A DNA stretch of 64,000 nt, taken from the NCBI GenBank assembly GCA_002238685.1, contig MPMV01000015.1:1-64000 (forward strand). Direction: 5' to 3'. A program made the position numbers and the translations under genes. The notes below the pieces were generated by a model that made no database searches, was not told where the DNA came from, and was given only the letters and a program-made list of their open reading frames with translations. This DNA is from a bacterium EF100-94H03 bin56. GTDB taxonomy: Bacteria > Pseudomonadota > Alphaproteobacteria > SP197. Positions 19,059-27,501 of this stretch are shown here, piece after piece (position 1 is the stretch's first letter; each line of letters starts with the position of its first letter).

Positions 19059-19427
19059 TCAACCGCCACCGTTCTCGCCAGCGTTCCCCTCGTCCGCTTT
19101 CACGGCCTGGCGCGGTTCCGGCTTCGACATGACGTCGGCGATCATCGAGTGCCGGCACTTCACTTTGACATCCTTGGCGATTTCGACGATGAGGACGCCG
19201 TCCCCCTCAATGCGCGCGACGTTTCCGATGATACCACCGTTGGTGACCACCTGATCCCCCCGCTTGATCGAACTGAGCATGGCCTGGTGTTGCTTGGCCT
19301 TCCTTGACTGCGGCCTGAACACGAAGAACCAGAAGACGCCGAACATGGCGACCATGAGAATGAGGAAGAAGGGATCGAAACCGGCGGCACCTGCTTCGCC
19401 CTGTGCATAGGCGTGTGTGATCGGCAT
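19059..19427 (-). CDS. yajC: Preprotein translocase subunit YajC
   Basis: YajC is the small single-span partner of SecDF. The 122-residue protein has a hydrophobic span at about 19-37 (PFFLILMVAMFGVFWFFV), then FRPQSRKAKQHQAML and the KRGDQVVTNGGIIGNV core, and a Gly-rich C-terminus. ATG 19427 is preceded by AGGA at eight bases. The frame runs on upstream, but that sequence overlaps the divergent ATPase gene and is not YajC-like. It is the first gene of the yajC-secD-secF-Mth938 operon, behind a recognisable promoter. Confidence 0.96.
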   Translation of the reverse strand: MPITHAYAQGEAGAAGFDPFFLILMVAMFGVFWFFVFRPQSRKAKQHQAMLSSIKRGDQVVTNGGIIGNVARIEGDGVLIVEIAKDVKVKCRHSMIADVMSKPEPRQAVKADEGNAGENGGG

Positions 19428-19454
19428 ATCGACATCCTGCGCGAAAGGTGGCGG

Positions 19455-19482
19455 ACTATAGCCGGGGGATGACCGATTGCAA
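19455..19482 (-). promoter_or_regulatory. Probable sigma-70 promoter of yajC-secDF operon
   Basis: On the minus strand the -10 hexamer TATAGT (19455-19460) lies 16 bases from TTGCAA (19477-19482); shifting the upstream box by one base gives TTTGCA at 17. Transcription would begin near 19448, about 20 bases before the yajC ATG. It lies in the gap to the divergent ATPase gene. Confidence 0.55.
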
Positions 19483-19539
19483 ACTGCCGGGTACTGTGGA
19501 TCACCATGATGACCGCCGATTGACCGCCCTGCCCGCTTC

Positions 19540-20412
19540 ATGACGAATCCCGCTCTCGCCAGAATCGCACAGGCGCTGGAACGCATCGCCGGCACCACGG
19601 CTTCGCGAACCGGGGACAACGCTGCCCCGGCTCTTCCGCAGGGCGGCCAGGCGTTTGTCTGGCATGCGGGGAGTGACACCCTCAAGGCGGTTGAACGCGT
19701 CCAGCATGTGCCGCTGGATCTCCTGCACGGCATTGACCATGCTAGGGATGCCCTGCTCGAAAACACACGCCAGTTTGCCAGGGGCTACCCGGCCAACAAC
19801 GCTCTCCTGTGGGGCGCCCGCGGCATGGGAAAGTCGACACTCATCAAGGCCGTCCACGCCAAGGTCCACTCCGAACAGCCGGATTCCCTGGCGCTGATCG
19901 AGATACACCGGGAAGACATCACCCATCTCTACCGTCTGCTCTCGCGGATGCGGCAGGTCGAGCGACGCGCCATCCTGATGTGCGACGACCTCTCCTTCGA
20001 TGCCAACGACAGCACGCTCAAGTCGCTCAAGGCAGTGCTCGAGGGCGGTCTCGAGGGACGCCCCGAAAACGTGCTCTTCTATGCGACGTCCAACCGGCGT
20101 CACATGACGCCTCGAGACATCATGGAAAACGAGCGCTCGACCGCGATCCATCCTGCCGAGGCTGTCGAGGAAAAGGTGTCGCTTTCCGACCGCTTTGGGC
20201 TGTGGCTGGGATTTCACGGGTGTGACCAGCCGACCTACCTTGCCATGGTCAGAGGCTATGCGGACCATTTCGGCCTCGACGTGGAGGACGAGGTGCTCCA
20301 TGTCCGTGCCATCGAATGGCAGATGACGCGCGGTGCGCGGTCCGGCCGTGTCGCCTGGCAGTTCATCCAGGATCTCGCAGGCCGTCTGGAAAGGACACTC
20401 GAGACCGGTTGA
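19540..20412 (+). CDS. AAA+ ATPase of the DUF815 family
   Basis: The 290-residue protein has Walker A GARGMGKST near residue 92 and Walker B ILMCDDLSFD near 148, followed by FYATSNRRH (sensor 1 type) and the family motif EEKVSLSDRFGLWLGF. These define the DUF815 ATPases, which are widespread in Proteobacteria but of unknown task. In Alphaproteobacteria the gene is commonly divergent from yajC, as here (112 bases between). Its stop is 16 bases from the convergent NlpD-like gene. I can name the family with confidence but not the substrate. Confidence 0.9.
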   Translation: MTNPALARIAQALERIAGTTASRTGDNAAPALPQGGQAFVWHAGSDTLKAVERVQHVPLDLLHGIDHARDALLENTRQFARGYPANNALLWGARGMGKSTLIKAVHAKVHSEQPDSLALIEIHREDITHLYRLLSRMRQVERRAILMCDDLSFDANDSTLKSLKAVLEGGLEGRPENVLFYATSNRRHMTPRDIMENERSTAIHPAEAVEEKVSLSDRFGLWLGFHGCDQPTYLAMVRGYADHFGLDVEDEVLHVRAIEWQMTRGARSGRVAWQFIQDLAGRLERTLETG

Positions 20413-20428
20413 CGGGACGACCGGCGGT

Positions 20429-21433
20429 TCAGCCCTCTACGAGGTGTTCGACCGGATTGACGGCTGTGGTTCCCTGGCGAAGTTCGAAGTGGGACTGCGG
20501 TTGGGCGATTCCGCCACTTGCACCGACACTGGCAATGACATCACCACGCAACACCATCTGGCCACGGGCAACGAGGTTGCGCGCATTGTGGGCATAGGCC
20601 GTGACCCAGCCATCCGTGTGGCGCAAGAGTACAAGGTTGCCATAGCCCCTGATCTCGTTGCCGACGTAGGAGACAACGCCGTCCTCCGCGGCGCGCACCG
20701 GAGTCCCGGCAGGTGCGGCGATATTGATACCGTCGTTGTGAAGACCGCCGGCCTTGGGGCCGAAACTCGAGACGACCGGTCCTGTAACCGGCCAGATGAA
20801 CTGCAGGTCACCTCCGGGTGCCGGCTCGGGAATGGCCGTCGTCACGGGTTCGGGAGTGGCCGTCGTCAGGGGTTCGGGAGTGGCCGTCGTCAGGGGTTCG
20901 GGAATGGACACGTCCTCTGCAGCCACCTGGTGTGTCTTGGTGGCTGCCTGTGGCACCGTCAGTTGCTGTCCTTCCACGAGCAGATAGGGTTTGACCAATC
21001 CATTGATCTCGGCGAGTTCGCGTGAACGCACACCGAGTTGGCGCGATATGCCGAGCAACGTGTCACCGCGGCGCACGGTGTAGATGGTCACCGGACCGGT
21101 ATCCGAAGGCACGGTCTCCAGGAACATGGTCTCGCGAGGCGCATCATCCCCGGCAGCGCCAAGAATGCGTTCAATGCGCGCTATCAGATCCCCGGCTGCG
21201 TGTTCCTCCGGCTCGGCGACGGGTTGTGGCGGCGCGGCAGGCGCCTCTGGCGGGACGGGTTTTGTAGCAGGAAGGGGAGGCAGGGATGCCAGCCGGCCTG
21301 CCGGCGGAATTCCTGGCAGAGGGGGCATGACCTGGTCGAGGTGGCGCACCGGCGCCGGCATCTGGGCGCAGGACGCCACCAGGACGGCGGCGGAAAGGAA
21401 CGCCAGAAGCCCGGGTACCGGCCTGTCACCCAT
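20429..21433 (-). CDS. NlpD-like lipoprotein with LysM and M23/LytM domains
   Basis: A lipoprotein signal (hydrophobic stretch ending in the lipobox VASC) is followed by a Pro-rich segment, one LysM repeat near residues 125-170 that binds peptidoglycan, a short T/P/E repeat tract, and a C-terminal LytM domain. In the LytM domain the zinc-site residues look altered: the first motif reads HNDGIN where an active enzyme has HxxxD, and the last reads SHFEL where HxH is expected. It is therefore more likely an amidase activator like NlpD than a peptidase. ATG 21433 overlaps the pcm stop by eight bases. The order serS-pcm-NlpD is conserved; surE, often between them, is absent here. Confidence 0.9.
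   Translation of the reverse strand: MGDRPVPGLLAFLSAAVLVASCAQMPAPVRHLDQVMPPLPGIPPAGRLASLPPLPATKPVPPEAPAAPPQPVAEPEEHAAGDLIARIERILGAAGDDAPRETMFLETVPSDTGPVTIYTVRRGDTLLGISRQLGVRSRELAEINGLVKPYLLVEGQQLTVPQAATKTHQVAAEDVSIPEPLTTATPEPLTTATPEPVTTAIPEPAPGGDLQFIWPVTGPVVSSFGPKAGGLHNDGINIAAPAGTPVRAAEDGVVSYVGNEIRGYGNLVLLRHTDGWVTAYAHNARNLVARGQMVLRGDVIASVGASGGIAQPQSHFELRQGTTAVNPVEHLVEG
20832..20903 (-). repeat. Three 24-bp tandem repeats inside the NlpD-like gene
   Basis: Three in-frame 24-bp units (20832-20855, 20856-20879, 20880-20903) encode variants of the octapeptide TPEPLTTA. The second and third are identical in DNA and the first differs at two positions. They form the linker between the LysM and LytM domains, a place where copy number can change without breaking the fold. 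Confidence 0.85.
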
Positions 21434-22046
21434 GAACGAGCGGAACAAACCTGACATCGAGAAAGGCATGGCTTTCATGACCCGAATCGAAGCGTCGCAC
21501 ATGGTAGAGTTTCTGGTCGAAGACAGTTCCACCAACCGGTACGACCATGATACCACCGGGGACGAGTTGGTCGATCAAAGGATGCGGCATGGTGGCCGCC
21601 GCGGCCGTCACCATGATCCTGTCGAAGGGCGCCTCCTCCGGCCAACCGGTGGAGCCGTCTCCCGACCGGCAGGTGATGTTCTCGAGGTTCAGTTCGGCAA
21701 AACGGGCCTTTGCCTGGCACAGCAGTACATTGTGACGTTCGATCGTCCACACGTGTCCGGCCAACTGCGCCAGAATGGCTGTCTGATAGCCACTTCCGGT
21801 TCCGATTTCGAGGACCCGCATACCCTCCTCGAGGGCCAGTCTTTCGGACATCAGCGCAACGACCAGAGGCTGACTGATCGTCTGCTGGCAGTCGATCGGC
21901 AGTGCCACGTTCTCCCAGGCACGGGCGGTCTGTTCGGGACGCACAAACCGGTCCCGGGGGACCGTCGCCATGGCTTCGAGTACCCTGGACGAACGGACGC
22001 CCAGCGAAACGAGGTCCTGCAGGAGGTCCGGTCGCGAGACGGGCAT
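21426..22046 (-). CDS. pcm: Protein-L-isoaspartate O-methyltransferase
   Basis: Pcm methylates isoaspartyl residues in aged proteins with S-adenosylmethionine so that they can revert to aspartate. The 206-residue protein has the substrate-pocket motif QTISQPLVVA near 55 and the AdoMet motif VLEIGTGSGYQTA near 78. ATG 22046 lies ten bases after the serS stop and gives the usual length; a longer frame from 22106 would overlap serS by 50 bases. Its end overlaps the start of the NlpD-like gene. Confidence 0.95.
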   Translation of the reverse strand: MPVSRPDLLQDLVSLGVRSSRVLEAMATVPRDRFVRPEQTARAWENVALPIDCQQTISQPLVVALMSERLALEEGMRVLEIGTGSGYQTAILAQLAGHVWTIERHNVLLCQAKARFAELNLENITCRSGDGSTGWPEEAPFDRIMVTAAAATMPHPLIDQLVPGGIMVVPVGGTVFDQKLYHVRRFDSGHESHAFLDVRFVPLVHG

Positions 22047-22056
22047 CGCCGTGCCG

Positions 22057-23352
22057 TCAGCCGTCGACCGGTGCGGCTCCGCCGGGATGAAGGCGTTCCG
22101 TGCCACCCATGTAGGGACGCAGGACCTCGGGAATGGAGACGCTTCCGTCCTCGTGTTGATGATTCTCCAGGATGGCGATCAACGCGCGGCCGACCGCGAC
22201 ACCCGAACCATTGAGTGTATGCACAAATCGGGTCTTGCGCGTTTCCCTGGTCCGGCAGCGCGCAGCCATCCGCCGCGCCTGGAAGTCGGCGCAGTTCGAC
22301 AGACTCGAGATTTCCCGCCACTTCTTCTGCCCCGGCAGCCACACTTCGAGGTCCCATGTCAGGCGGGCTGAAAACCCGATATCTCCAGCCGCGAGGGTGA
22401 CAACGCGGTAGGGCAATGCCAGGCGCTGCAGGACGGTTTCAGCACAGGCCGCCATGCGGCGGTGCTCTTCCGGGGAGTCCTCGGGCGCCGTCACCGAAAC
22501 CAGTTCCACCTTCCAGAACTGATGCTGGCGCAGCATGCCCCTGGTATCGCGTCCCGCCGCTCCCGCCTCGGATCGGAAACACGGAGTGAGTGCGGTGTAA
22601 CGCAGGGGAAGCGTGTCCTCGTCCACGATCGATTCGCGGACCAGGTTCGTGAGGGTCATTTCCGCTGTGGGAATGAGATAGCGGTTGTCGGTGGTACGGA
22701 AGAGATCATCGGCGAACTTGGGAAGGTTGCCGGTACCGTAGGCGGTCTCGGGACGCACCAGCAGGGGCGCGGAGACCTCGACATAACCGAACTCCCGGGT
22801 GTGCACATCAAGCATGAAGGTTGCCAGCGCCCGTTCAAGGCGGGCCATGGCACCGGAAAGGACCACGAAACGCGCACCGGCAAGGCGCGCCGCGCTGTCG
22901 AAGTCCATACCGCCCAGAAGGGCGCCGAGATCAACGTGGTCCCTCGGATCGAAGGCAAAGTTGGGGAGGTTTCCCCAGCGGCGCATCTCGACGTTGTCCG
23001 CTTCGTCGGCGCCTTCGGGAACGGTATCGTCAACGACATTGGGGATGGCCTCGAGCACGTTGCGGAGCTTTCCGGCATCCTCCCTTTCAATCGCCTCCAG
23101 AGTCGCGATCTGCTGCTTGATGCTGCCGACTTCCGCGATCTCGTCTGCTGCATCCCGGCTGCCGCGTTTCGCCTCGCTGATCAGGCGTGTGAGATCGTTG
23201 CGCCGCTGCTGCAGCTCCTGAACACCGGTCCTGGAGTGCCGCACCTTGCGGTCCATGTCGAGTATCAGCGACGCCTGCGGAGGCAATCCACGGCGCGCGC
23301 AGGCCGCGTCAAAGGCCTGGGGATGGGCGCGAATCCACGCAAGATCGTGCAT
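22057..23352 (-). CDS. serS: Serine-tRNA ligase
   Basis: SerRS charges tRNA-Ser (and tRNA-Sec) with serine. The 431-residue protein begins with the two-helix coiled-coil arm that grips the tRNA variable arm (residues about 28-105). The class II catalytic core follows: motif 1 near FGYVEVSAPLL, motif 2 TPCFRSEAGAAGRDTRGMLRQHQF, and motif 3 LNGSGVAVGRALIAILENHQ near the C-terminus. It lies between tatC and pcm on the minus strand. Confidence 0.98.
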   Translation of the reverse strand: MHDLAWIRAHPQAFDAACARRGLPPQASLILDMDRKVRHSRTGVQELQQRRNDLTRLISEAKRGSRDAADEIAEVGSIKQQIATLEAIEREDAGKLRNVLEAIPNVVDDTVPEGADEADNVEMRRWGNLPNFAFDPRDHVDLGALLGGMDFDSAARLAGARFVVLSGAMARLERALATFMLDVHTREFGYVEVSAPLLVRPETAYGTGNLPKFADDLFRTTDNRYLIPTAEMTLTNLVRESIVDEDTLPLRYTALTPCFRSEAGAAGRDTRGMLRQHQFWKVELVSVTAPEDSPEEHRRMAACAETVLQRLALPYRVVTLAAGDIGFSARLTWDLEVWLPGQKKWREISSLSNCADFQARRMAARCRTRETRKTRFVHTLNGSGVAVGRALIAILENHQHEDGSVSIPEVLRPYMGGTERLHPGGAAPVDG

Positions 23353-23384
23353 GCCGGTCTACCTTGCCATGCGTGCCGGGACGG

Positions 23385-24389
23385 TCAGCGCGCAGGATTG
23401 AAATCCGTTTCCTCGTAAGCCTGGGGGTCGTCCACCTCTTCAACCTCTTCCTCTTCGCCAGCTTCCTCGACCTTGGCCTTGCGCCGCTCGGTGATGCGTG
23501 CACACCAGATCGACACTTCATAGAGCAGGATCAATGGAAGGGCGAGGCCAAGCTGGCTGAAGGGATCGGGCGGCGTGATCACGGCCGCCAGCACGAAGAC
23601 GGCGACGATGGCGTACTTTCGCTTTTCCTTCAGCCCTTCAGCCGTCACCATGCCGGTTCGCGCCAACAGAGTCATCACCAGGGGCAACTGGAAACTGATG
23701 CCAAAGGCGAAGAGGAGCTTGAGGAGAAGTGAAAAGTACTCGCTCACCCGCACTTCCATGACGATGGGCAGCTGTCCGAAGTCCCCGGTCTGCTGAAAGC
23801 CGAGAAAGAACCTCAGGGCAACGGGAAAGAAGGCGTAGTAAACCATCGCCGCGCCGAGCGTGAAGAGCAGTGGAAACACCAGCATGAAGGGCAAGACCAG
23901 CTTCTTCTCCCGGCGATAGAGGCCGGGCGCCACAAACGCCCAAAGCTGCCAGACGAGAAACGGCAGCGAGAGGCACAGCGACAAAAAGAAACCGACCTTC
24001 ACATAGGTCAGGAAGGCTTCCTGAGGACTGGTGAAGATGAACCGCGGCGGGTACTCGGAATCGGCGCTGCGATCGATGGTGGCGCCCTCCGTGACACCAG
24101 TTGGCTCTTCAGGTGCGGCCTCCCCGTCCGGTGACGAGGAAAACAGCATCCAGGCGTCACTCAGGGTGCGCTCGATCCATGTCTCCTCACCCTCCTCCGG
24201 CTCCTCCACCGGTGCCAGTCCATAGGCGTCGTAGAGCGGCAGGGCGAGGAAGTTGTAGATCGCCGGCGCAAAGTAGAAACATGGCAGGAAGGCAATCAGG
24301 ACCACCGCCGCGCTGCGCACCAGGCGCCGGCGCAGTTCGACGAGATGCTCCAACAGCGGAAGCTTGGTGTTGTCGATATCCTTGATCAA
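23385..24389 (-). CDS. tatC: Twin-arginine translocase subunit TatC with enlarged first loop
   Basis: TatC recognises twin-arginine signals and forms the core of the Tat translocase. The 334-residue protein has six spans and the conserved start LPLLEHLVELRRRL, the EAFLTYVKV segment, and WQLWAFVAPGLY. The first periplasmic loop carries an acidic insertion of roughly 50-60 residues (about 53-110, rich in Glu, Pro and Ser) that most TatC proteins lack. The C-terminus is also acidic (EEAGEEEEVEEVDD). The best start is TTG 24389, eight bases past the tatB stop; longer frames upstream are Arg-rich shadow of tatB. There is no clear ribosome site. Confidence 0.95.
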   Translation of the reverse strand: MIKDIDNTKLPLLEHLVELRRRLVRSAAVVLIAFLPCFYFAPAIYNFLALPLYDAYGLAPVEEPEEGEETWIERTLSDAWMLFSSSPDGEAAPEEPTGVTEGATIDRSADSEYPPRFIFTSPQEAFLTYVKVGFFLSLCLSLPFLVWQLWAFVAPGLYRREKKLVLPFMLVFPLLFTLGAAMVYYAFFPVALRFFLGFQQTGDFGQLPIVMEVRVSEYFSLLLKLLFAFGISFQLPLVMTLLARTGMVTAEGLKEKRKYAIVAVFVLAAVITPPDPFSQLGLALPLILLYEVSIWCARITERRKAKVEEAGEEEEVEEVDDPQAYEETDFNPAR

Positions 24390-24396
24390 GAGCGTT

Positions 24397-24774
24397 CTAT
24401 GTGTCGCCGGAAGCCCTGGCGCGTTCCGACGGCGCCGCCTGGGCCGTCGCCTCCGGCTCATCCCTGACTTTCATGTTTTCCTGCATCTCGCGGCCGGTGT
24501 CCTCGAGTTCCTTCTTGAGGGTGCCAGTGGGATCAACAGCCGCGGCAACCGCCTTCTTCGCCTTCAGTGGCGTCTCGACAGCCTTCTTGACGTCATCGAT
24601 CTCGGCTTCCTTGGCGTACTGGTCCAGCGCCTTCTGGAAGTCGCGCGCCATGCGCCGCGCCTTGCCGGTCCATATGCCGACTGTCCGCAGCACCCTGGGC
24701 AGGTCCTTGGGGCCAACCACAACCAGCAACACCGCCCCGACGACCGCCAATTCGAACCATCCGAGATCGAACAT
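24397..24774 (-). CDS. tatB: Sec-independent translocase subunit TatB
   Basis: TatB joins TatC to form the signal-binding complex. The 125-residue protein has the N-terminal span FDLGWFELAVVGAVLLVVVG with the conserved GPKDLPRVLR hinge, followed by a long amphipathic helix (WTGKARRMARDFQKALDQY) and a charged tail. It lies between tatA (23 bases upstream) and tatC in one minus-strand operon. Confidence 0.96.
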   Translation of the reverse strand: MFDLGWFELAVVGAVLLVVVGPKDLPRVLRTVGIWTGKARRMARDFQKALDQYAKEAEIDDVKKAVETPLKAKKAVAAAVDPTGTLKKELEDTGREMQENMKVRDEPEATAQAAPSERARASGDT

Positions 24775-24797
24775 GTCCGGTAATCTTCGTCAAGTGT

Positions 24798-25034
24798 CTA
24801 GGCGACGGTCTTGTCCTTCTCGTTCTCGGCGGACGCTGGTGTGGCGGTTCCCTCGATGGTTGTCGGGGATTCAGCGGATTGCCGTGCCTGCGCCGCCTCG
24901 TCCTTCATGCCGGACTTGAACTCCTTGATCCCCTTGGCAAGATCGCCGGCCAGCTTGGGAATCCGGCCGCGTCCGAAGAGGAGCAGAACGATGACCAGCA
25001 CGATGAGCCAATGCCATATACTGAAGGTACCCAT
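24798..25034 (-). CDS. tatA: Sec-independent translocase subunit TatA
   Basis: TatA oligomerises to form the protein-conducting element of the Tat system. The 78-residue protein has a short membrane span (about 5-20), the [20 protein letters not shown] hinge and amphipathic helix, and a short polar tail. ATG 25034 is preceded by GGGAGACC. The frame stays open upstream without similarity. It is the first gene of tatABC; the 755 bases upstream hold no clear gene. Confidence 0.95.
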   Translation of the reverse strand: MGTFSIWHWLIVLVIVLLLFGRGRIPKLAGDLAKGIKEFKSGMKDEAAQARQSAESPTTIEGTATPASAENEKDKTVA

Positions 25035-25789
25035 GGTGAGGTCTCCCTTCCCTGTCGATCCATGAAACGGCGGCACTGATGCGCCGTCCCGACCCGGGAC
25101 ATATAGCCTTCCAAGGGGCCAAGGGCAACGACGATCAACGTTTCCCTCCCGACGCAGGCGCCAGGGGGGACCACGGCCGTCGGGAGGCTGCCCTCCTGCA
25201 GCACTGCGAACGCCTGACTGTTCGGCCGCATCAGAATCGCCACAATCCTGGGACCGTGTAACCACCCAGGCTCCATCCGAAGCGGTTTCAGGCCCACCTT
25301 CTCATGACCGCGTCGACGACAGGCAGTGGGTGCGGACACATACCTGCTCAGGAGGGTATCCCGAGGGCTCTGCGGCGCGCCCGCCCCGTACACACGAGGC
25401 ATGATCCTCCACTCCCCGCATGAAACTCATCTCCTTCTTGTCACTCTTCAACTGGCGGAGGTCACGGTGTCGAGGGAGCCGATCCGAGAATTCTCCCGCC
25501 TCATCGATGGGCCGCTGCCGGCCCCTTTGACGCCACGATGGCGTTCCATCCCGGGCACACGCGACAAGGCAAATGTGTGCCCTTACAGTGCGAAGCGTTC
25601 ACAGGGCCGGGCTTCTCATCGCCATGCCAGCTTGATCAAGAGAGGGGCCCAGCCCTTGGTGACAACCTGGGGGCGGCTTTGCTGTCGAATGTCCACTGTG
25701 TTACCACCGGCGGCAGCCATCTGGGGAACTCCCGAATGCGTGAAGTGACGGATTGGGCGTGAGCCGGGAATGCGACATGGCTGCATGAG
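25035..25789. other. 755-base gap upstream of tatA with no supported gene
   Basis: Several frames of 60-165 codons exist here, the longest on the minus strand running into tatA and a plus-strand frame at 25326-25748. None shows a motif, a plausible ribosome site or protein-like composition. The tatA promoter must lie at its left end. It forms part of a segment that separates scpB from tatA, genes that are adjacent in many relatives. Confidence 0.6.
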
Positions 25790-26356
25790 ATGACGTTTCC
25801 CGATGGACAGGAACTTGAAGCCGGGTTGCCGGAGATTCTGGAATCTCCGAAGGATTACGGCACGGTGATGATGATTGTTCGCCGCCCCGATGTGGATCGC
25901 CGGGAGGTGCTCGCGATCGGCGAGCTTGACGTCGAGAACGGTCTTGTCGGCGACAACTGGCGTGGACGGGGGAGCCCTTACACGAAGGACGGCTCCGCCC
26001 ATCCGGAAATGCAGTTGGTGCTGATGAACTCGCGCGTCATCGCCCTGGTGGCGCGATCAGAGGACAGGTGGCCTTTGGCCGGCGATCAGTTCTTCGTCGA
26101 TCTGGACCTCAGCAAGGAGAACCTGCCGGCCGGAGCTCGGCTCGCGATGGGCTCGGCGGTGATCGAGGTCAGCGCTGAACCGCACCTCGGCTGCAAGAAG
26201 TTCGTCACCCGATTTGGGCTGGAGGCCATGAAGTTCGTGAACTCGCGACGAGGCAAGAAACTCGGCCTTCGCGGCATCAATGCGAAGGTCGTCACGTCGG
26301 GCCGCGTTCGCATCGGGGATGCGATTCACAAGGTGGACATCACCTCGACCGAATAG
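25790..26356 (+). CDS. MOSC domain-containing protein
   Basis: The 188-residue protein carries a MOSC domain, the C-terminal fold of molybdenum cofactor sulfurases. GDQFFVDLDLSKENLPAGARL (within about 105-125) and the cysteine motif PHLGCKKFVTRFG near 145 are visible. MOSC proteins bind or deliver sulfur or molybdenum cofactor; stand-alone members include YiiM-type reductases. The typical MOSC start region is replaced by an N-terminal segment reading RREVLAIGELDVENGLVGD. ATG 25790 has no clear Shine-Dalgarno sequence. No molybdenum-enzyme gene is nearby. Confidence 0.82.
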   Translation: MTFPDGQELEAGLPEILESPKDYGTVMMIVRRPDVDRREVLAIGELDVENGLVGDNWRGRGSPYTKDGSAHPEMQLVLMNSRVIALVARSEDRWPLAGDQFFVDLDLSKENLPAGARLAMGSAVIEVSAEPHLGCKKFVTRFGLEAMKFVNSRRGKKLGLRGINAKVVTSGRVRIGDAIHKVDITSTE

Positions 26357-26766
26357 CCCCTTCTTGCCTTCGCCCGGCCGCAGCGCCGGTCCGGCCCGTG
26401 GTTCACGATGTCGAGGCTGCGGAACTGGCCGTCGCGCGCAACAGCGGGAGCCGCGCCTTCCGGAGCACCAATTCTGGACACGTCGCGCGGCGGTCCATCG
26501 CGTACCGGCATGGATCGCCCAATCCACACCAGCGCAACGACATGTCCCCCGAAGGTCGTGCCACCCTTCCCTGGCACGGTAGACAGTTGGGCCGTCAGCG
26601 ACCATTCGCAATGTTCCGGTCCGACGGTGTCGGCATGGGCGAACCTCGTCGCCGCAACGCGATGATCGAAGCCGGGACCGGTGCATGATAGTCTGTTCAT
26701 TGCCGACCGCCCGGACTGGAATGTGTCGTCAGCCGGGCGGGTCGGGAACTCAAATGGAGATGACTG
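26357..26766. other. 410-base gap; possible decayed gene on the minus strand
   Basis: No intact gene is supported. A minus-strand frame is open from about 26772 to 26326. It includes a stretch (FDHRVAATRF, then TTFGGHVVALV and RDVSRIGAP) that faintly resembles flavin-reductase-like domain proteins, but the match is weak and the typical core is missing. The right end must contain the ribosome binding site of the YHS gene. Confidence 0.3.
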
Positions 26767-27357
26767 ATGCATCGAACGGGGGGCGAATTGTCTGCACGGG
26801 CGGGTATCCTGTCGCGTCGTGCGTTGATCGCGGTAGTACTCGCAGCGGGGCTCTCGTCAGTTGTCGGTCAAACGACCGCCGACGATGAAGGAGTCAGTGC
26901 GGACGAGTTCGTCAACGCGCTGCCCGACGGTGTTGCGATGGACGGCTTCGATGTCGTTGCCTACTTCGATGGCGCGCCTGCCAGGGGCCTGGCCTCCCAC
27001 AGTGTCGAGCACAAGGGAAAGTCGTGGCTGTTCAGCTCTGCGGAGAACGCAGCGGCCTTCGCAGCCAACCCGGGTGCGTACGAGCCGAGATACAACGGCT
27101 GGTGCGCCTATGCCGCGTCGGAAGGTTACGGTGCCGAGGTCGATTTCGTGAACGGCTGGTCTGTGCTCGACGGCAAGCTCTACCTGAACTGGGACGCCGA
27201 AACCCGCGCTGCGTTCCTGTCCGACCAGTCCACGCGCATCGAACGCGCCGAAATGAACTGGCCGGACCTCCATGCCGCCATGCTGGATGGGTCTGCGGCA
27301 ATGTACACACACGCCGGAGAAGGCGTCGCCATTGTCCATCCCCAGCAGCTCGAGTGA
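26767..27357 (+). CDS. Exported YHS domain protein
   Basis: The 196-residue protein starts with a signal-like region (LSRRALIAVVLAAGLSSVVG) whose RR pair may make it a Tat substrate. A YHS domain follows: GFDVVAYFDGAPARGLASHS, then SWLFSSAENAAAFAANPGAY and YNGWCAYA with the family's conserved Tyr and Cys. YHS domains bind metal or accompany copper and haem proteins. The remaining 70 residues form a conserved-looking tail (VDFVNGWSVLDGKLYLNWD) typical of YHS lipoprotein-like members. GGAG eight bases before ATG 26767 supports the start. Its partner is unknown. Confidence 0.85.
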   Translation: MHRTGGELSARAGILSRRALIAVVLAAGLSSVVGQTTADDEGVSADEFVNALPDGVAMDGFDVVAYFDGAPARGLASHSVEHKGKSWLFSSAENAAAFAANPGAYEPRYNGWCAYAASEGYGAEVDFVNGWSVLDGKLYLNWDAETRAAFLSDQSTRIERAEMNWPDLHAAMLDGSAAMYTHAGEGVAIVHPQQLE

Positions 27358-27501
27358 GCGAGGGACCGGCGCGGGGCGTGATCCGGGTGACGTGCCGCCG
27401 CAATGGCAAACGCACAGCGATCACTGGTCAGGTCATTGTGCCGCGCCGGTGACCCGAACACATCCATCCTCCAGCCCCTCCAGGGGCCTCCGGGATTTCA
27501 C

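Noticed and set aside
25326..25748. 140-codon open frame in the gap upstream of tatA
   Set aside because: No ribosome site, no motif and atypical composition; GC-rich DNA readily leaves such frames open.
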